Below, one piece after another: positions 38,027 to 46,925 of a DNA stretch of 58,667 nucleotides (its first letter is position 1; the number at the start of each line of letters is the position of its first letter). The DNA is taken from contig NZ_KB902189.1 of assembly GCF_000379425.1 (NCBI RefSeq), positions 1-58,667 on the forward strand, given 5' to 3'. The stretch comes from Corynebacterium lubricantis DSM 45231. GTDB taxonomy: Bacteria > Actinomycetota > Actinomycetes > Mycobacteriales > Mycobacteriaceae. A program made the translations under genes and the position numbers. Below the pieces are notes generated by a model. The model worked only from the letters and a program-made list of their open reading frames with translations. It made no database searches and was not told the DNA's origin.

Positions 38027-38934
38027 TGAAGTTCACATTCATCGGCGAGCCCTGGGCAGACGTCGTGGCCAAGGTGGAAGACGCCGGGTACACCTATGTT
38101 GCGGAGCTCACCGACGCGGACTTTTTGATTCACCGGGGTGAGGAATTCGACGTACTTCCTCCCAACATCCAGTGGGTGCAATTCCACGCCGCGGGGATCA
38201 ACCGGGTGGCACACCTGATCCGCAAAACGGACGTGCCGTGGACGAACGCGGCAGGAGCCTTCGCGGAACCGGTCGCGGAGGCGGCCCTAGCACACATCCT
38301 GTCGGTCATGCACCAACACAAATTGGCCATCACTGCGGGCTCCTTCGACGCCTACGACGAGATTGATCAGCGCCTCCAGCTGCTGACCAACGCTGGCCGC
38401 ACCGTGGTCATCTTGGGCGCGGGCGGCATCGGCGCACAGCTCATCCGGCTGCTCAAGGTCTTTGGTGTGCACATCATCGCGGTGAACCGCAGCGGGCGTG
38501 CAGTCGAGGGCGCCGACGAAGTCCACACCCTGCACGATATGGAGCAGGTCTGGCCGCGTGCCGACATCCTGGTCAACATCTTGCCGCTGACAGATGAAAC
38601 CGCAGGGCTGATCGATGACACCGTGTTTCAGGCCCTGCCCACCACTGCGATCGTGATCAATGTGGGGCGCGGGGCGGTCGTCGATACGCGAGCTCTTGTC
38701 CGTGCCCTTGAAAACGGTGAGATTGCCGGTGCCGGGCTCGATGTGACCGACCCCGAGCCCTTACCCGAGGATCACCGGCTGTGGCAGTTGGATAATTGTT
38801 TGATCACTCCGCACACGGCCACCACCGATGAGATGGGGCGAAACTTCATCGCGCCGACGATCATTGCCAATGCCGCGGCGTTCGAGGAGGGGCGTCCCAT
38901 GCCGACCCTGATCGACATTGAGCGCGGTTACTAG
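38026..38934 (+). CDS. D-isomer-specific 2-hydroxyacid dehydrogenase, copy 3
   Basis: A 302-residue paralogue beginning MKFTFIGEPWADVV at the ATG that overlaps the copy-2 stop. The NAD motif ILGAGGIGAQL and catalytic NVGRG, DPEPL and ITPHTA are present. Closest to copy 1. A single such gene lies between proB and proA in C. glutamicum, so two of the three here likely arose by local duplication. Confidence 0.9.
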   Translation: MKFTFIGEPWADVVAKVEDAGYTYVAELTDADFLIHRGEEFDVLPPNIQWVQFHAAGINRVAHLIRKTDVPWTNAAGAFAEPVAEAALAHILSVMHQHKLAITAGSFDAYDEIDQRLQLLTNAGRTVVILGAGGIGAQLIRLLKVFGVHIIAVNRSGRAVEGADEVHTLHDMEQVWPRADILVNILPLTDETAGLIDDTVFQALPTTAIVINVGRGAVVDTRALVRALENGEIAGAGLDVTDPEPLPEDHRLWQLDNCLITPHTATTDEMGRNFIAPTIIANAAAFEEGRPMPTLIDIERGY

Positions 38935-38954
38935 TCTGGCTAGACTAATCACCT

Positions 38955-40244
38955 ATGGGAACCCAAACTGCCGAACAGCGCGCCGCTGAGCGCGACGACG
39001 TACTAGCCAAAGCCGCTGCCGCGAAAAAGGTCGCGCCGGTGTTGGCAACGCTGCCGACAGTAAAGAAGGACGAGTTGCTGCTCGCGGCCGCCGAGGTCCT
39101 CATCGAGCGCACCGAGGACATCCTGGCGGCAAATAACCAGGACATCGAGGCGGGCCGAGCAAACGGCATGGCCGAGTCATTGGTGGATCGCCTGGCTCTT
39201 GATGCGGGGCGCATTGAGGGGATCGCGGGCGGCCTGCGCCAGGTGGCGGGCCTGCAGGATCCCGTCGGCGAGGTGCTGCGCGGCTCCGTGATGGCTAATG
39301 GCATCCAGATGAAGCAGGTCCGCGTGCCACTCGGCGTGATGGGCATGGTTTACGAGGCGCGTCCGAATGTGACCGTGGATGCCTTCGGCCTGGCCATTAA
39401 GTCGGGCAACGTGGCGCTGTTGCGTGGTTCGTCCACCGCGCGTTTTTCCAACGAGAAGCTCGTAGAGATCCTGCAGCAGGTCGCAGCCGACCACGGCCTG
39501 CCGCGTGAAATCGTGCAGCTTTTGCCGTGCGAGTCCCACGACTCCGTCCAGGACCTGATCACCGCCCGCGGTCTTGTCGACGTGGTCATTCCCCGCGGCT
39601 CCGCCCGCCTGATCAACGCGGTAGTCACTGGCGCGACCGTGCCCGCGATTGAGACCGGCACCGGCAATTGCCACTTCTACATCGACCGCGACGCCGAGCT
39701 CGACTCCGCCATCGACATGGTCATCAACGGCAAGACGCGGCGCTGCTCGGTTTGTAATGCGACAGAGACGGTGCTTCTCGACGAGGCGCTGGCCGACGCA
39801 GACAAAATCAGCGTCATCGAAGCACTCCAGGCAGCCGGCGTGACCGTGCACGGCGAGAAGGCTTCGCTCGAAGGCCTGGGTGCCACCGAGATCGTCCAGG
39901 CAGAGGAAGCCGACTGGGCCGATGAGTACCTCTCCTTCGACATTGCTTGTGCTGTTGTCGATGGTGTCGAAGGCGCCATCAACCACATTGCGCAGTGGTC
40001 GACCGGCCACACCGAGGCCATCGCATCGCTGAACGCATACACCCTGCAGAAATTCGCCAACGAGGTCGACTCCGCGGCGGTGATGCTCAACGCGTCGACG
40101 GCGTTTACCGACGGCGAGCAATTCGGCATGGGTGCCGAGATTGGCATCTCCACCCAGAAGCTCCACGCGCGCGGCCCGATGGCATTGCCAGAGCTGACCA
40201 GCACCAAGTGGATCCTGGAAGGCACCGGGCAAACTCGCCCATAA
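38955..40244 (+). CDS. proA: Glutamate-5-semialdehyde dehydrogenase (gamma-glutamyl phosphate reductase)
   Basis: Second enzyme of proline synthesis, reducing gamma-glutamyl phosphate with NADPH. 429 residues, aldehyde-dehydrogenase fold. Characteristic stretches are [33 protein letters not shown], and the catalytic-cysteine region [13 protein letters not shown]. It lies 20 bp after the third dehydrogenase gene, so it is likely transcribed from proB. Confidence 0.96.
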   Translation: MGTQTAEQRAAERDDVLAKAAAAKKVAPVLATLPTVKKDELLLAAAEVLIERTEDILAANNQDIEAGRANGMAESLVDRLALDAGRIEGIAGGLRQVAGLQDPVGEVLRGSVMANGIQMKQVRVPLGVMGMVYEARPNVTVDAFGLAIKSGNVALLRGSSTARFSNEKLVEILQQVAADHGLPREIVQLLPCESHDSVQDLITARGLVDVVIPRGSARLINAVVTGATVPAIETGTGNCHFYIDRDAELDSAIDMVINGKTRRCSVCNATETVLLDEALADADKISVIEALQAAGVTVHGEKASLEGLGATEIVQAEEADWADEYLSFDIACAVVDGVEGAINHIAQWSTGHTEAIASLNAYTLQKFANEVDSAAVMLNASTAFTDGEQFGMGAEIGISTQKLHARGPMALPELTSTKWILEGTGQTRP

Positions 40245-40347
40245 GATTCGGCTTGAGGGTTTCGCTGCGGGTGCCCGCGGGTTGGGATAGCGTAAAGGAA
40301 ACTTATTTTTAATTGATTCCGCAACCGTTGCCCGAAAGGGAAGCTCT

Positions 40348-41277
40348 ATGTTCAGCCGAACAATTAGGGTTGTCACCAGCGTGATCGCTGCTCTGACAAC
40401 ATTTTTTACTTCTTTCCACTTATTTTCCGGGGTCGCGCACGCCGGCGTTGCACAACCCGACGAGCACACCTGCGCCGACGTCGCCGTCGTTGCAGCCCGC
40501 GGATCGGGGCAAAACACCCACATCACCCCCACCCAGTACTCCGCCACAGATTCGCGCATGTCCAACGGGTGGGAAGCGGAACACATCCGCGAGTTCCTGC
40601 ACATGAGCGAGGCCCGCTACCAGGAAACCCACAATGGTGCGTCCCTGATGCACGGCGTCGACGTGATCGGGATCGACGACACGTACTATCAGGCTGGTCC
40701 GCAGGAGTCGGAGACGCCGAATTTGGAATCCGAAGAGTCGATCATGGAAGAGCTCGCCAGGATCGTGGGTCCCGGCCCCTCTGTCATCGACGACCTTCCC
40801 TCGTTGGCCAAGTCGCTGATCAGCTCGGCAGTCCAGGGCCACGACGGTGTCATGAAGCATATCGACGACTACGAGTCTGCAACCGGCTGTACGCCCAGTT
40901 ACGTGCTTGTCGGCTATTCCCAGGGTGCTGCGATCCTGCAGGGACACGAGCGCGAACTAGCGCAGCGGGGACAGCTCGCGGGGGTGCTCTACTTTGGTAA
41001 CCCGATGACGAGTTTTCTCGATCCTGCAGTCATCGGAGTGGAAAACGGCGCGGGTGGCTTCCTGGGCAATACTCCGTGGAACTCGCTGACAACTGCTGCA
41101 ACTGACCAGCGGATCAACTTCTGCTTGCCCATTGATATTGTGTGCGACACCTCGATACAGATCCTGGTTGCCTCGGCGTCGACCCCGGGTGTGCACGAGA
41201 ATTATTTCACTGAAGAATCCCAGTGGGACGACCATATCGCTGATTCATTTGGGCAGTGGGTGGACGCGGTTCGCTAG
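40348..41277 (+). CDS. Secreted cutinase-family serine hydrolase
   Basis: A 309-residue exported alpha/beta hydrolase. A signal peptide (residues about 1-32, ending VAHA) is followed by the cutinase-type start [14 protein letters not shown]. The nucleophile is in [12 protein letters not shown]; the catalytic Asp and His are in PIDIVCDTS and GVHENYF. Probably a lipase/esterase acting on cell-envelope lipids (mycolic-acid cell wall) or polyester substrates. It stands alone between proA and nadD. Substrate not determined. Confidence 0.82.
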   Translation: MFSRTIRVVTSVIAALTTFFTSFHLFSGVAHAGVAQPDEHTCADVAVVAARGSGQNTHITPTQYSATDSRMSNGWEAEHIREFLHMSEARYQETHNGASLMHGVDVIGIDDTYYQAGPQESETPNLESEESIMEELARIVGPGPSVIDDLPSLAKSLISSAVQGHDGVMKHIDDYESATGCTPSYVLVGYSQGAAILQGHERELAQRGQLAGVLYFGNPMTSFLDPAVIGVENGAGGFLGNTPWNSLTTAATDQRINFCLPIDIVCDTSIQILVASASTPGVHENYFTEESQWDDHIADSFGQWVDAVR

Positions 41278-41299
41278 GTTATCGCTACACTTTCCGGTT

Positions 41300-41917
41300 A
41301 TGAGTACTCCGAGTGAAACGCGGGCGCCGCGCCGGATCGGCATCATGGGTGGCACCTTCGATCCCATCCACCACGGCCACCTTGTCGCGGCAAGCGAAGT
41401 GGCGGATCGTTTCGCCTTGGATGAGGTCATCTTCGTGCCCACCGGTGAACCGTGGCAAAAGGCAGACAGCAAGGTCTCCGCGTCTGAGGACCGGTACCTC
41501 ATGACTGTCATCGCCACGGCGGCGAACCCCCGGTTCAAAGTATCCCGGGTCGATATCGACCGACCGGGACCGACGTACACCATTGATACCCTTGCCGATT
41601 TGAGCAAACAGTATCCCGACGACGATTTATACTTCATCACCGGTGCGGATGCGCTGTCCTCGATTCTGTCGTGGCGAGACTGGGAGGACATGTTTGACCT
41701 GGCAGAGTTTGTTGGTGTGACGCGCCCCGGCTACGTCTTGACCGAGGAAATGTTGCCGAAGAAACACCAGGACAAAGTTCATTTGATTGATGTTCCTGCG
41801 ATGGCGATTTCCTCCACTGATTGCCGCGAGCGCGCCCATGAGGGTCGCCCAGTGTGGTATCTGGTACCTGACGGAGTGGTGCAATTCATCGCCAAGAATG
41901 GTCTTTATACGGATTAG
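41300..41917 (+). CDS. nadD: Nicotinate-nucleotide adenylyltransferase
   Basis: Makes deamido-NAD from nicotinate mononucleotide and ATP. The phosphate-binding motif [15 protein letters not shown] and C-terminal ISSTDCRER are intact. The ATG at 41300 gives 205 residues; no good ribosome binding site is visible, but upstream in-frame codons lie in the cutinase gene. It precedes rsfS and gpgP as in mycobacteria. A tandem repeat covers its stop codon. Confidence 0.93.
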   Translation: MSTPSETRAPRRIGIMGGTFDPIHHGHLVAASEVADRFALDEVIFVPTGEPWQKADSKVSASEDRYLMTVIATAANPRFKVSRVDIDRPGPTYTIDTLADLSKQYPDDDLYFITGADALSSILSWRDWEDMFDLAEFVGVTRPGYVLTEEMLPKKHQDKVHLIDVPAMAISSTDCRERAHEGRPVWYLVPDGVVQFIAKNGLYTD

Positions 41918-41932
41918 TCACGGATTAGTCAC
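41911..41932 (+). repeat. Tandem 11-bp direct repeat over the nadD stop
   Basis: GGATTAGTCAC occurs twice in tandem, followed by a third partial copy (GGATTAAG). The first copy holds the nadD stop codon (TAG). The following stretch of about 155 bp before rsfS carries no gene. Confidence 0.7.
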
Positions 41933-42094
41933 GGATTAAGCACCACTCAAATTAGGCGCGAATTGCAAAAACGCGGCAATCAAGTGGAAAAAGTAGCCTG
42001 GAACGTGGGAGACTTGGAAGAATCGAACCTGGATGCATGTTTTGACGTGTATCACGCAGGGAATTTGTAATTTTTAGTAAAGGAATTTAAGCAT

Positions 42095-42568
42095 TTGAGT
42101 GCATCGCAACAGTCCATCGAGCTGGCTTCCATCGCCGCTAAGGCAGCAGATGACAAGCTTGGCACCAACATCGCGGTGATCGATGTTTCTGATGTCATGG
42201 CGATCAGCGACATCTTCGTGGTCATTTCCGGTGCCAACGACCGCCAGGTCCGTGCCATCGTCGAGGAAGTCGAAGATGCCTTGACCTTAAAGGGCGCAGA
42301 GCCGAAGCGTCGGGAAGGCAACCGCGAGAACCGGTGGGTTCTTTTGGACTACGGTTCTTTTGTGGTCCACGTGCAGCGCGAATCCGAGCGAGAGTTTTAT
42401 GGCCTGGATCGCCTCTATGCCGATTGCCCTCGCATCGAGGTCGAAGGTGTGGAGACAGCTCCTACCCCCGGTGATTGGGCGAACGACGTCAATGTCCGAG
42501 AAATCGATAGCATTGATGAACTTCCGCTGGCAGGCGAAGGACCCAGCGACGATGACGAGGACTACTAA
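42095..42568 (+). CDS. rsfS: Ribosome silencing factor RsfS (Iojap family)
   Basis: A 157-residue Iojap protein that binds L14 and blocks subunit joining under starvation. Core motifs are AVIDVSDVMAISDIFVVISGANDRQV and RWVLLDYGSFVVHVQRESEREFY. The start appears to be TTG at 42095, 12 nt after AAAGGA. The last about 40 residues are acidic. It lies between nadD and gpgP. Confidence 0.92.
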   Translation: MSASQQSIELASIAAKAADDKLGTNIAVIDVSDVMAISDIFVVISGANDRQVRAIVEEVEDALTLKGAEPKRREGNRENRWVLLDYGSFVVHVQRESEREFYGLDRLYADCPRIEVEGVETAPTPGDWANDVNVREIDSIDELPLAGEGPSDDDEDY

Positions 42569-42619
42569 GCACTAAAGAGTTTTCCTGTTCAGGTGGTCAG
42601 ACTTTCGAGGAGGTTCAAC

Positions 42620-43288
42620 ATGGGACGGCAGTTGGTAATGCTTCGGCATGGACAGACTGACTACAACGCGAATCATCGGATGCAGGGCCAGCTAGATACC
42701 CAGCTGTCGTCCGTGGGTATCGAGCAGGCACGTTCTGCCGCCAAGTATGTGGGCAACCTGAACATCGTCAAGATCGTCTCCTCCGATCTGACTCGGGCAA
42801 AAGACACCGCGGATATCATCGCGAACACGCTCGGCCTCGACGTCACCATTGATGCGCGTTTGCGCGAAACCGATCTGGGACACTGGCAGGGCCGCACCCA
42901 CGAAGAGGTCGATAGCGAATACGTCGGTGCCCGCGCCGCGTGGCGCCACAATCCAGGGTGGGCTCCTCCCGGGGGCGAATCCCGCCTGGAAGTCGCCCGG
43001 CGCGCCCGCCCGGCTATCGACGAACTCATGGCCTCGTTTCCCGACTGGGAGGGGCAAGCAGTCCTGATCGTCGCCCACGGCGGGACGATCTCGGCGTTGA
43101 CGTCCAATCTGCTGGGTCTGGCACCAACGCAGTATCCGCTGCTTTCCGGGTTGAAGAACACGAACACGTCCCAGCTGACTGCGCGTCCCCGCTTTACCGA
43201 GGGCACAATGAATGGTGATTTCACCGCTGAGAATCACGTTGATGCGCAGTGGTACTTGGATGCTTGGAACCAAGGGTGGAGCTCTTAA
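42620..43288 (+). CDS. gpgP: Histidine phosphatase, likely glucosyl-3-phosphoglycerate phosphatase
   Basis: A 222-residue phosphoglycerate-mutase-like phosphatase. The catalytic RHG motif is LRHGQTDYN, the second histidine lies in LIVAHGGTISAL, and the acid region is RLRETDLGHWQGRTHEE. The ATG at 42620 follows GAGGAGG. By position (nadD-rsfS-this gene-degV) it matches Mycobacterium tuberculosis Rv2419c, GpgP, which dephosphorylates glucosyl-3-phosphoglycerate in methylglucose-lipopolysaccharide synthesis. That specificity is inferred from synteny. Confidence 0.8.
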   Translation: MGRQLVMLRHGQTDYNANHRMQGQLDTQLSSVGIEQARSAAKYVGNLNIVKIVSSDLTRAKDTADIIANTLGLDVTIDARLRETDLGHWQGRTHEEVDSEYVGARAAWRHNPGWAPPGGESRLEVARRARPAIDELMASFPDWEGQAVLIVAHGGTISALTSNLLGLAPTQYPLLSGLKNTNTSQLTARPRFTEGTMNGDFTAENHVDAQWYLDAWNQGWSS

Positions 43289-43290
43289 AT

Positions 43291-44100
43291 ATGACTGTTC
43301 GCATCGTCACCGACACTTCCTCCGGCTTACCCCAACACATCATCGACGAGCTCAACATCGCCGTCGTCGACCTGCATATTTTGGGGGATGAAGAAGAACG
43401 TTCCACCAGCGGCCTGACTTCGCTCGAATTGGCTGCAACATATGCTCGCCAGCTCGAGCGTGGTGGCGATGACGGAGTGATCGCACTCCACCTGTCCAAA
43501 GAGCTGTCGTCCACGTGGTCCTCGGCAGTTGCGGCTGCCGCAGTCTTCGACGACGCCGTCCGCGTGATCGATACGGGCACCGTCGGCATGGCGGTGGGAG
43601 CCGCGGCCATGGCGGCCGCCATGGTTGCCAAAGAAGGCGCAAGCCTCGACGAATGCGAACGCGTCGCCGAGGACACGCTGCGCCGGAGCCAAACGTGGGT
43701 GTACTTGCACCAGCTCGATGATTTACGCAAGAGCGGTCGCTTATCGACGACTACCACTGTCCTTTCCGCAGCACTGCTTGCCACCAAGCCGATCATGCAG
43801 ATCAAGGGCGGCAAACTCGAGCTCGCGGGAAAGACCCGCACCCAGACCAAGGCATTTACGAAGCTCGTCGAACTCGTCATGGAGCATGCGAACAACCAGC
43901 CGGCCTTCGTTGCCGTTCAGCACGCAGACGCGGAGGAATCCGCTGATCTGTTAGAAGACATGCTCAACGAGGTGTTACCGAAGGGGTCGACAGTCCTAGT
44001 CACCGAGCTCAACGATGTGTTGTTCGTACACACCGGCCCGGGTGCTGTGGGAATTTCAGGCGTGTTCGCTGAAGATCCTGTGGAGAACCCAGCGAAATAA
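43291..44100 (+). CDS. DegV-family lipid-binding protein
   Basis: A 269-residue DegV/FakB-like protein, starting MTVRIVTDTSSGLP at the ATG 2 bp after gpgP. It has the family motifs IVTDTSSGLP, LSKELSSTWSSA and LDDLRKSGRLS. Members bind a single fatty acid and can act with a fatty-acid kinase. No such kinase is nearby. The substrate here is unknown. Confidence 0.85.
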   Translation: MTVRIVTDTSSGLPQHIIDELNIAVVDLHILGDEEERSTSGLTSLELAATYARQLERGGDDGVIALHLSKELSSTWSSAVAAAAVFDDAVRVIDTGTVGMAVGAAAMAAAMVAKEGASLDECERVAEDTLRRSQTWVYLHQLDDLRKSGRLSTTTTVLSAALLATKPIMQIKGGKLELAGKTRTQTKAFTKLVELVMEHANNQPAFVAVQHADAEESADLLEDMLNEVLPKGSTVLVTELNDVLFVHTGPGAVGISGVFAEDPVENPAK

Positions 44101-44126
44101 GCGCGCCGCATGCCCGATCGGGCACT

Positions 44127-44135
44127 TTATCCACA
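44127..44135 (+). promoter_or_regulatory. Perfect DnaA box upstream of comEA
   Basis: TTATCCACA is identical to the high-affinity DnaA box. It lies 27 bp after the degV stop and about 52 bp before the comEA start. Confidence 0.5.
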
Positions 44136-44187
44136 GCGATGAGAGCGACACGTCGGTCGTGGGCGATGTGCGATTTAGCCTGTGGGC

Positions 44188-44865
44188 ATGAATGGAGTCA
44201 ACGCGCTCGATCGGATTAAAGAACTCACCCGACCAACCGGGGAAGAAGACCTTCTCCAGGTGTCCTACCCAGCTCCCCGCTTCACGGTCTCTCTGAAACA
44301 TGCGCTCATCGTGGCGGCTGTACTTCTTGTTGCTGTGGCGGTGTGGTTTGTTGCGCGCTCAAGTCCGGCGACCGAGGAACAGGTGGAGCAAGAACACGAG
44401 TGGGGCCAAGAGTGGGAGGCGGGCGCCGAGCCGACTGACGCGCCCGAAAGTGTCGTTGTCTCCGTTGTTGGAGAAGTAGAACACCCCGGCCTCGTCACGC
44501 TCAGCCAGGGTGCACGCGTCGCAGACGCGCTGGAGCAGGCGGTCCCACTGCCTAACGCGGATATCGTCACGCTGAATCAGGCTCAACTCTTAGTTGATGG
44601 GCAGCAACTACACGTGCTTCCCACGGGTGTGGCACCTGCGGTGGAACAGGGGCAAGTGGCAGCACCTGGAACAGGATTGATCTCGCTTAACTCCGCCGAC
44701 GAGGCGGAGCTAATGGAGCTCGATGGGGTAGGCGAAACTACCGCTGCATCCATCATTGCTCATCGCGAGGAGATCGGGAGTTTTACCGAGCTCGAGCAGC
44801 TGCTCGATGTCAGCGGGATTGGTCCTGCAAAATTCGCCGCGATCAAAGACGAAGTCAGCCTCTGA
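44188..44865 (+). CDS. comEA: ComEA-like helix-hairpin-helix protein
   Basis: A 225-residue DNA-binding protein of natural-competence type. A membrane segment (about residues 34-54) is followed by an acidic linker, a SLBB-like domain (VVGEVEHPGLVTLSQGARVADAL) and a C-terminal pair of helix-hairpin-helix motifs (LNSADEAELMELDGVGETTAASIIAHRE, near 168-195). In transforming bacteria it delivers external double-stranded DNA to the ComEC channel. Whether this organism is naturally competent is not known. ATG at 44188 used; a GTG 6 nt upstream is possible. Confidence 0.85.
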   Translation: MNGVNALDRIKELTRPTGEEDLLQVSYPAPRFTVSLKHALIVAAVLLVAVAVWFVARSSPATEEQVEQEHEWGQEWEAGAEPTDAPESVVVSVVGEVEHPGLVTLSQGARVADALEQAVPLPNADIVTLNQAQLLVDGQQLHVLPTGVAPAVEQGQVAAPGTGLISLNSADEAELMELDGVGETTAASIIAHREEIGSFTELEQLLDVSGIGPAKFAAIKDEVSL

Positions 44866-45054
44866 CTATTCGGTGGTAGTTGGTGCGGTTTCACCCGCAG
44901 AGCTTCCAGAGGAAATGTTGGACGATACGCCCTCAGCGCCACCAGGCATGACGGCGACGATGGCGAAAACCAGGGAGATGGCTGCGACAGCCAACTGCAG
45001 GACGTCTTTCAGTGCAAAATTTGGAAGATTAGGAATCTGAGGAAGCTGAAGCAT
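44866..45054 (-). CDS. Small membrane protein between comEA and comEC
   Basis: A 62-residue peptide with a good ribosome binding site (GAAAGGG, 6 nt upstream). One membrane helix covers about residues 15-37 (LKDVLQLAVAAISLVFAIVAVMPGG), followed by a Ser/Thr-rich tail. It is on the opposite strand to comEA and comEC and abuts the comEA stop with no spacing. Not recognised; corynebacteria have small channel-forming membrane peptides, but this is not visibly one. Confidence 0.5.
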   Translation of the reverse strand: MLQLPQIPNLPNFALKDVLQLAVAAISLVFAIVAVMPGGAEGVSSNISSGSSAGETAPTTTE

Positions 45055-45179
45055 GGCGGACCCTTTCAGGAAGCGGAAGGCTGACGTAGTTCTTACTCGC
45101 TCAATATAGCCCCCGAAAGAGATAAATCGTTACGTTCTTATGCAATTAGCCGACCGGTCTGCGCTGCTGAACACGGCCG

Positions 45180-45228
45180 CTGTGGATAACTGCCCAGGTA
45201 GATGACCTGTCACGGTAGTTATCCACAG
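45180..45228. promoter_or_regulatory. Two inverted perfect DnaA boxes before comEC
   Basis: CTGTGGATAACT (45180-45191) and AGTTATCCACAG (45217-45228) form a perfect 12-bp inverted repeat spaced by 25 bp. Each arm contains a perfect DnaA box (TTATCCACA), in opposite orientation. The pair lies about 50 bp before comEC and 125 bp before the small membrane protein gene. It is either a DnaA-binding regulatory site or a DnaA-titrating site; the surrounding 224 bp hold no other gene. Confidence 0.6.
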
Positions 45229-45278
45229 AAAATTAAAGTCACCGCGAAATCAGGAAGTTAAGAATCTAGCCTGCGGGT

Positions 45279-46919
45279 ATGAGCGAACTCCGTCTCGTCC
45301 CGCCAGCTGCCTTGGCCTGGGCAATGACCCTGTCCATCCTGCTTGGTGTGCCTTGGCTCGGCATTCTCTTGTCCCTGCTCGTGGTGTGTGCTGCAGGGTT
45401 CATGCGGGAATGGGGTCAAGCGGTGCTCACGGGCAGCGTCAGCGCGGTTGCGGCTGCGTTGACAATGCTGCGGCGGCGCGCTGCCGAAGCTTTTGAGTTT
45501 CCCGGTGAGACCGCAGCAACTGTTGCTACAGCTCCCACAGAGACATCCACAGGTGGCTGGTTGGTACGTGTGCGGGTCACTGGCTACCCGGCCGAAGTCC
45601 CGGTGTTCTCTGAGGCGGTGCCCGATGGACTTGTTACCGGCACCAGTGTCCTTGTCCACGGTGCCGTGAAAGAGTCCTCGCGCCCCGGGGTGGGTGGAGT
45701 CAGTATCAATGGAGATATCTCGGTGCTCGAGGGACCCGAGGGCTTCGATGCATTCGTCGCCTCTATTCGCGAAGCATTCCGCGTGTCTGTGGAAGCACAT
45801 GTTTCAGAACATTCCCGGGGTTTAATCCCCGGCATGGTCTTAGGCGATACCTCGCTGCAATCAGCAGCCGAGCGGGATGTCTATATCGTCTCGGGCCTCA
45901 GCCACTTAAGCGCGGTTAGCGGTGCCAACGTGGCGATACTTGTTACGGCGGTTGTCCTCATCGCGCGCGCACTGCGGGCAGGGTTGTACACCCAAATCTG
46001 CTTGGCTGGGCTAGCGGTTGTCGTGTTTGCAGGAATCGTAGGTGCGGAGCCCAGCGTGCTACGAGCAACAATCACCGGATTAGTCGGGCTCGTTGCCGTA
46101 CTAGCTTCGTCGCGCTCTGAGCCGATGCACGCTCTGTGTCTAGCTGTGATCAGTTTGGTGCTCCTCGACTCTGATCTCGCAGTTAACTACGGGTTTGCGC
46201 TCTCCGTTGCTGCCACGGTGGGCATCGTCGTCATGCATCCCTTCCTCTACCGCGCGCTTGCGCCCACGGGGTGGCCAGACATCCTCGTGCGCGCCCTGAG
46301 CGTGGCTGTTGCCGCGGACATTATGACCATGCCGATTATTTCTCTTATGACGGGGCAGGTCTCTCTGGTCTCGGTGGGTGCCAACGTGCTGGTGGCGGCA
46401 GCGACCGCCCCGGTGACCATTCTGGGTTTGCTCGCTGCGGTGCTGGCTGCGCTGCCCGGCGGGCTGGAAGTGGTGGTGTATCCGCTGATCCAGCCGTTTA
46501 CCTGGTGGATCTACACGGTGGGGCACACTGCGGCCTCTTTTCCGCAGGCCACCATTGCCGCAACACCACTCGCCGTCGCGATCGGATACGGGTGGGTCAT
46601 CGCTGGTTTTCTCTTTCGTCGCGCCGGGCTCACTTTGGGTGTGGCAGCGCTCGTGCTTATCGGCGCGGGAGTTGTGGGGCAGAACCGCGCACCTGAGGTA
46701 GAACTCGGGGACCTCGTGGCGCATGTCGTCGATACGCGAGACGACGTTGAGCCCGTACCACCCGGCACGGAACTTGTGGTCGTGCTGGACAACTCCGGGC
46801 GCAAAGCCTCGCGCGGGTCGCAGACCGCGGGAGGGATCCCGGTGATATTTCCGAATCGGGACGGGGAGGTCTCGCTGCACGTCGATGGCACTCAACACGC
46901 GGCCGATGGCAGGTTCTAG
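45279..46919 (+). CDS. comEC: ComEC-like DNA-uptake channel protein
   Basis: A 546-residue polytopic membrane protein of the ComEC/Rec2 family. The diagnostic HLSAVSGANVAILVTAVV lies near residue 209, with an N-terminal OB-like soluble domain (about 60-180) and about ten membrane helices overall. The C-terminal metallo-beta-lactamase-like domain of Bacillus ComEC is missing, as in other corynebacterial members. It would form the channel for single-stranded DNA. It lies after comEA and a divergent small gene. Confidence 0.82.
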   Translation: MSELRLVPPAALAWAMTLSILLGVPWLGILLSLLVVCAAGFMREWGQAVLTGSVSAVAAALTMLRRRAAEAFEFPGETAATVATAPTETSTGGWLVRVRVTGYPAEVPVFSEAVPDGLVTGTSVLVHGAVKESSRPGVGGVSINGDISVLEGPEGFDAFVASIREAFRVSVEAHVSEHSRGLIPGMVLGDTSLQSAAERDVYIVSGLSHLSAVSGANVAILVTAVVLIARALRAGLYTQICLAGLAVVVFAGIVGAEPSVLRATITGLVGLVAVLASSRSEPMHALCLAVISLVLLDSDLAVNYGFALSVAATVGIVVMHPFLYRALAPTGWPDILVRALSVAVAADIMTMPIISLMTGQVSLVSVGANVLVAAATAPVTILGLLAAVLAALPGGLEVVVYPLIQPFTWWIYTVGHTAASFPQATIAATPLAVAIGYGWVIAGFLFRRAGLTLGVAALVLIGAGVVGQNRAPEVELGDLVAHVVDTRDDVEPVPPGTELVVVLDNSGRKASRGSQTAGGIPVIFPNRDGEVSLHVDGTQHAADGRF

Positions 46920-46925
46920 GCGGGG

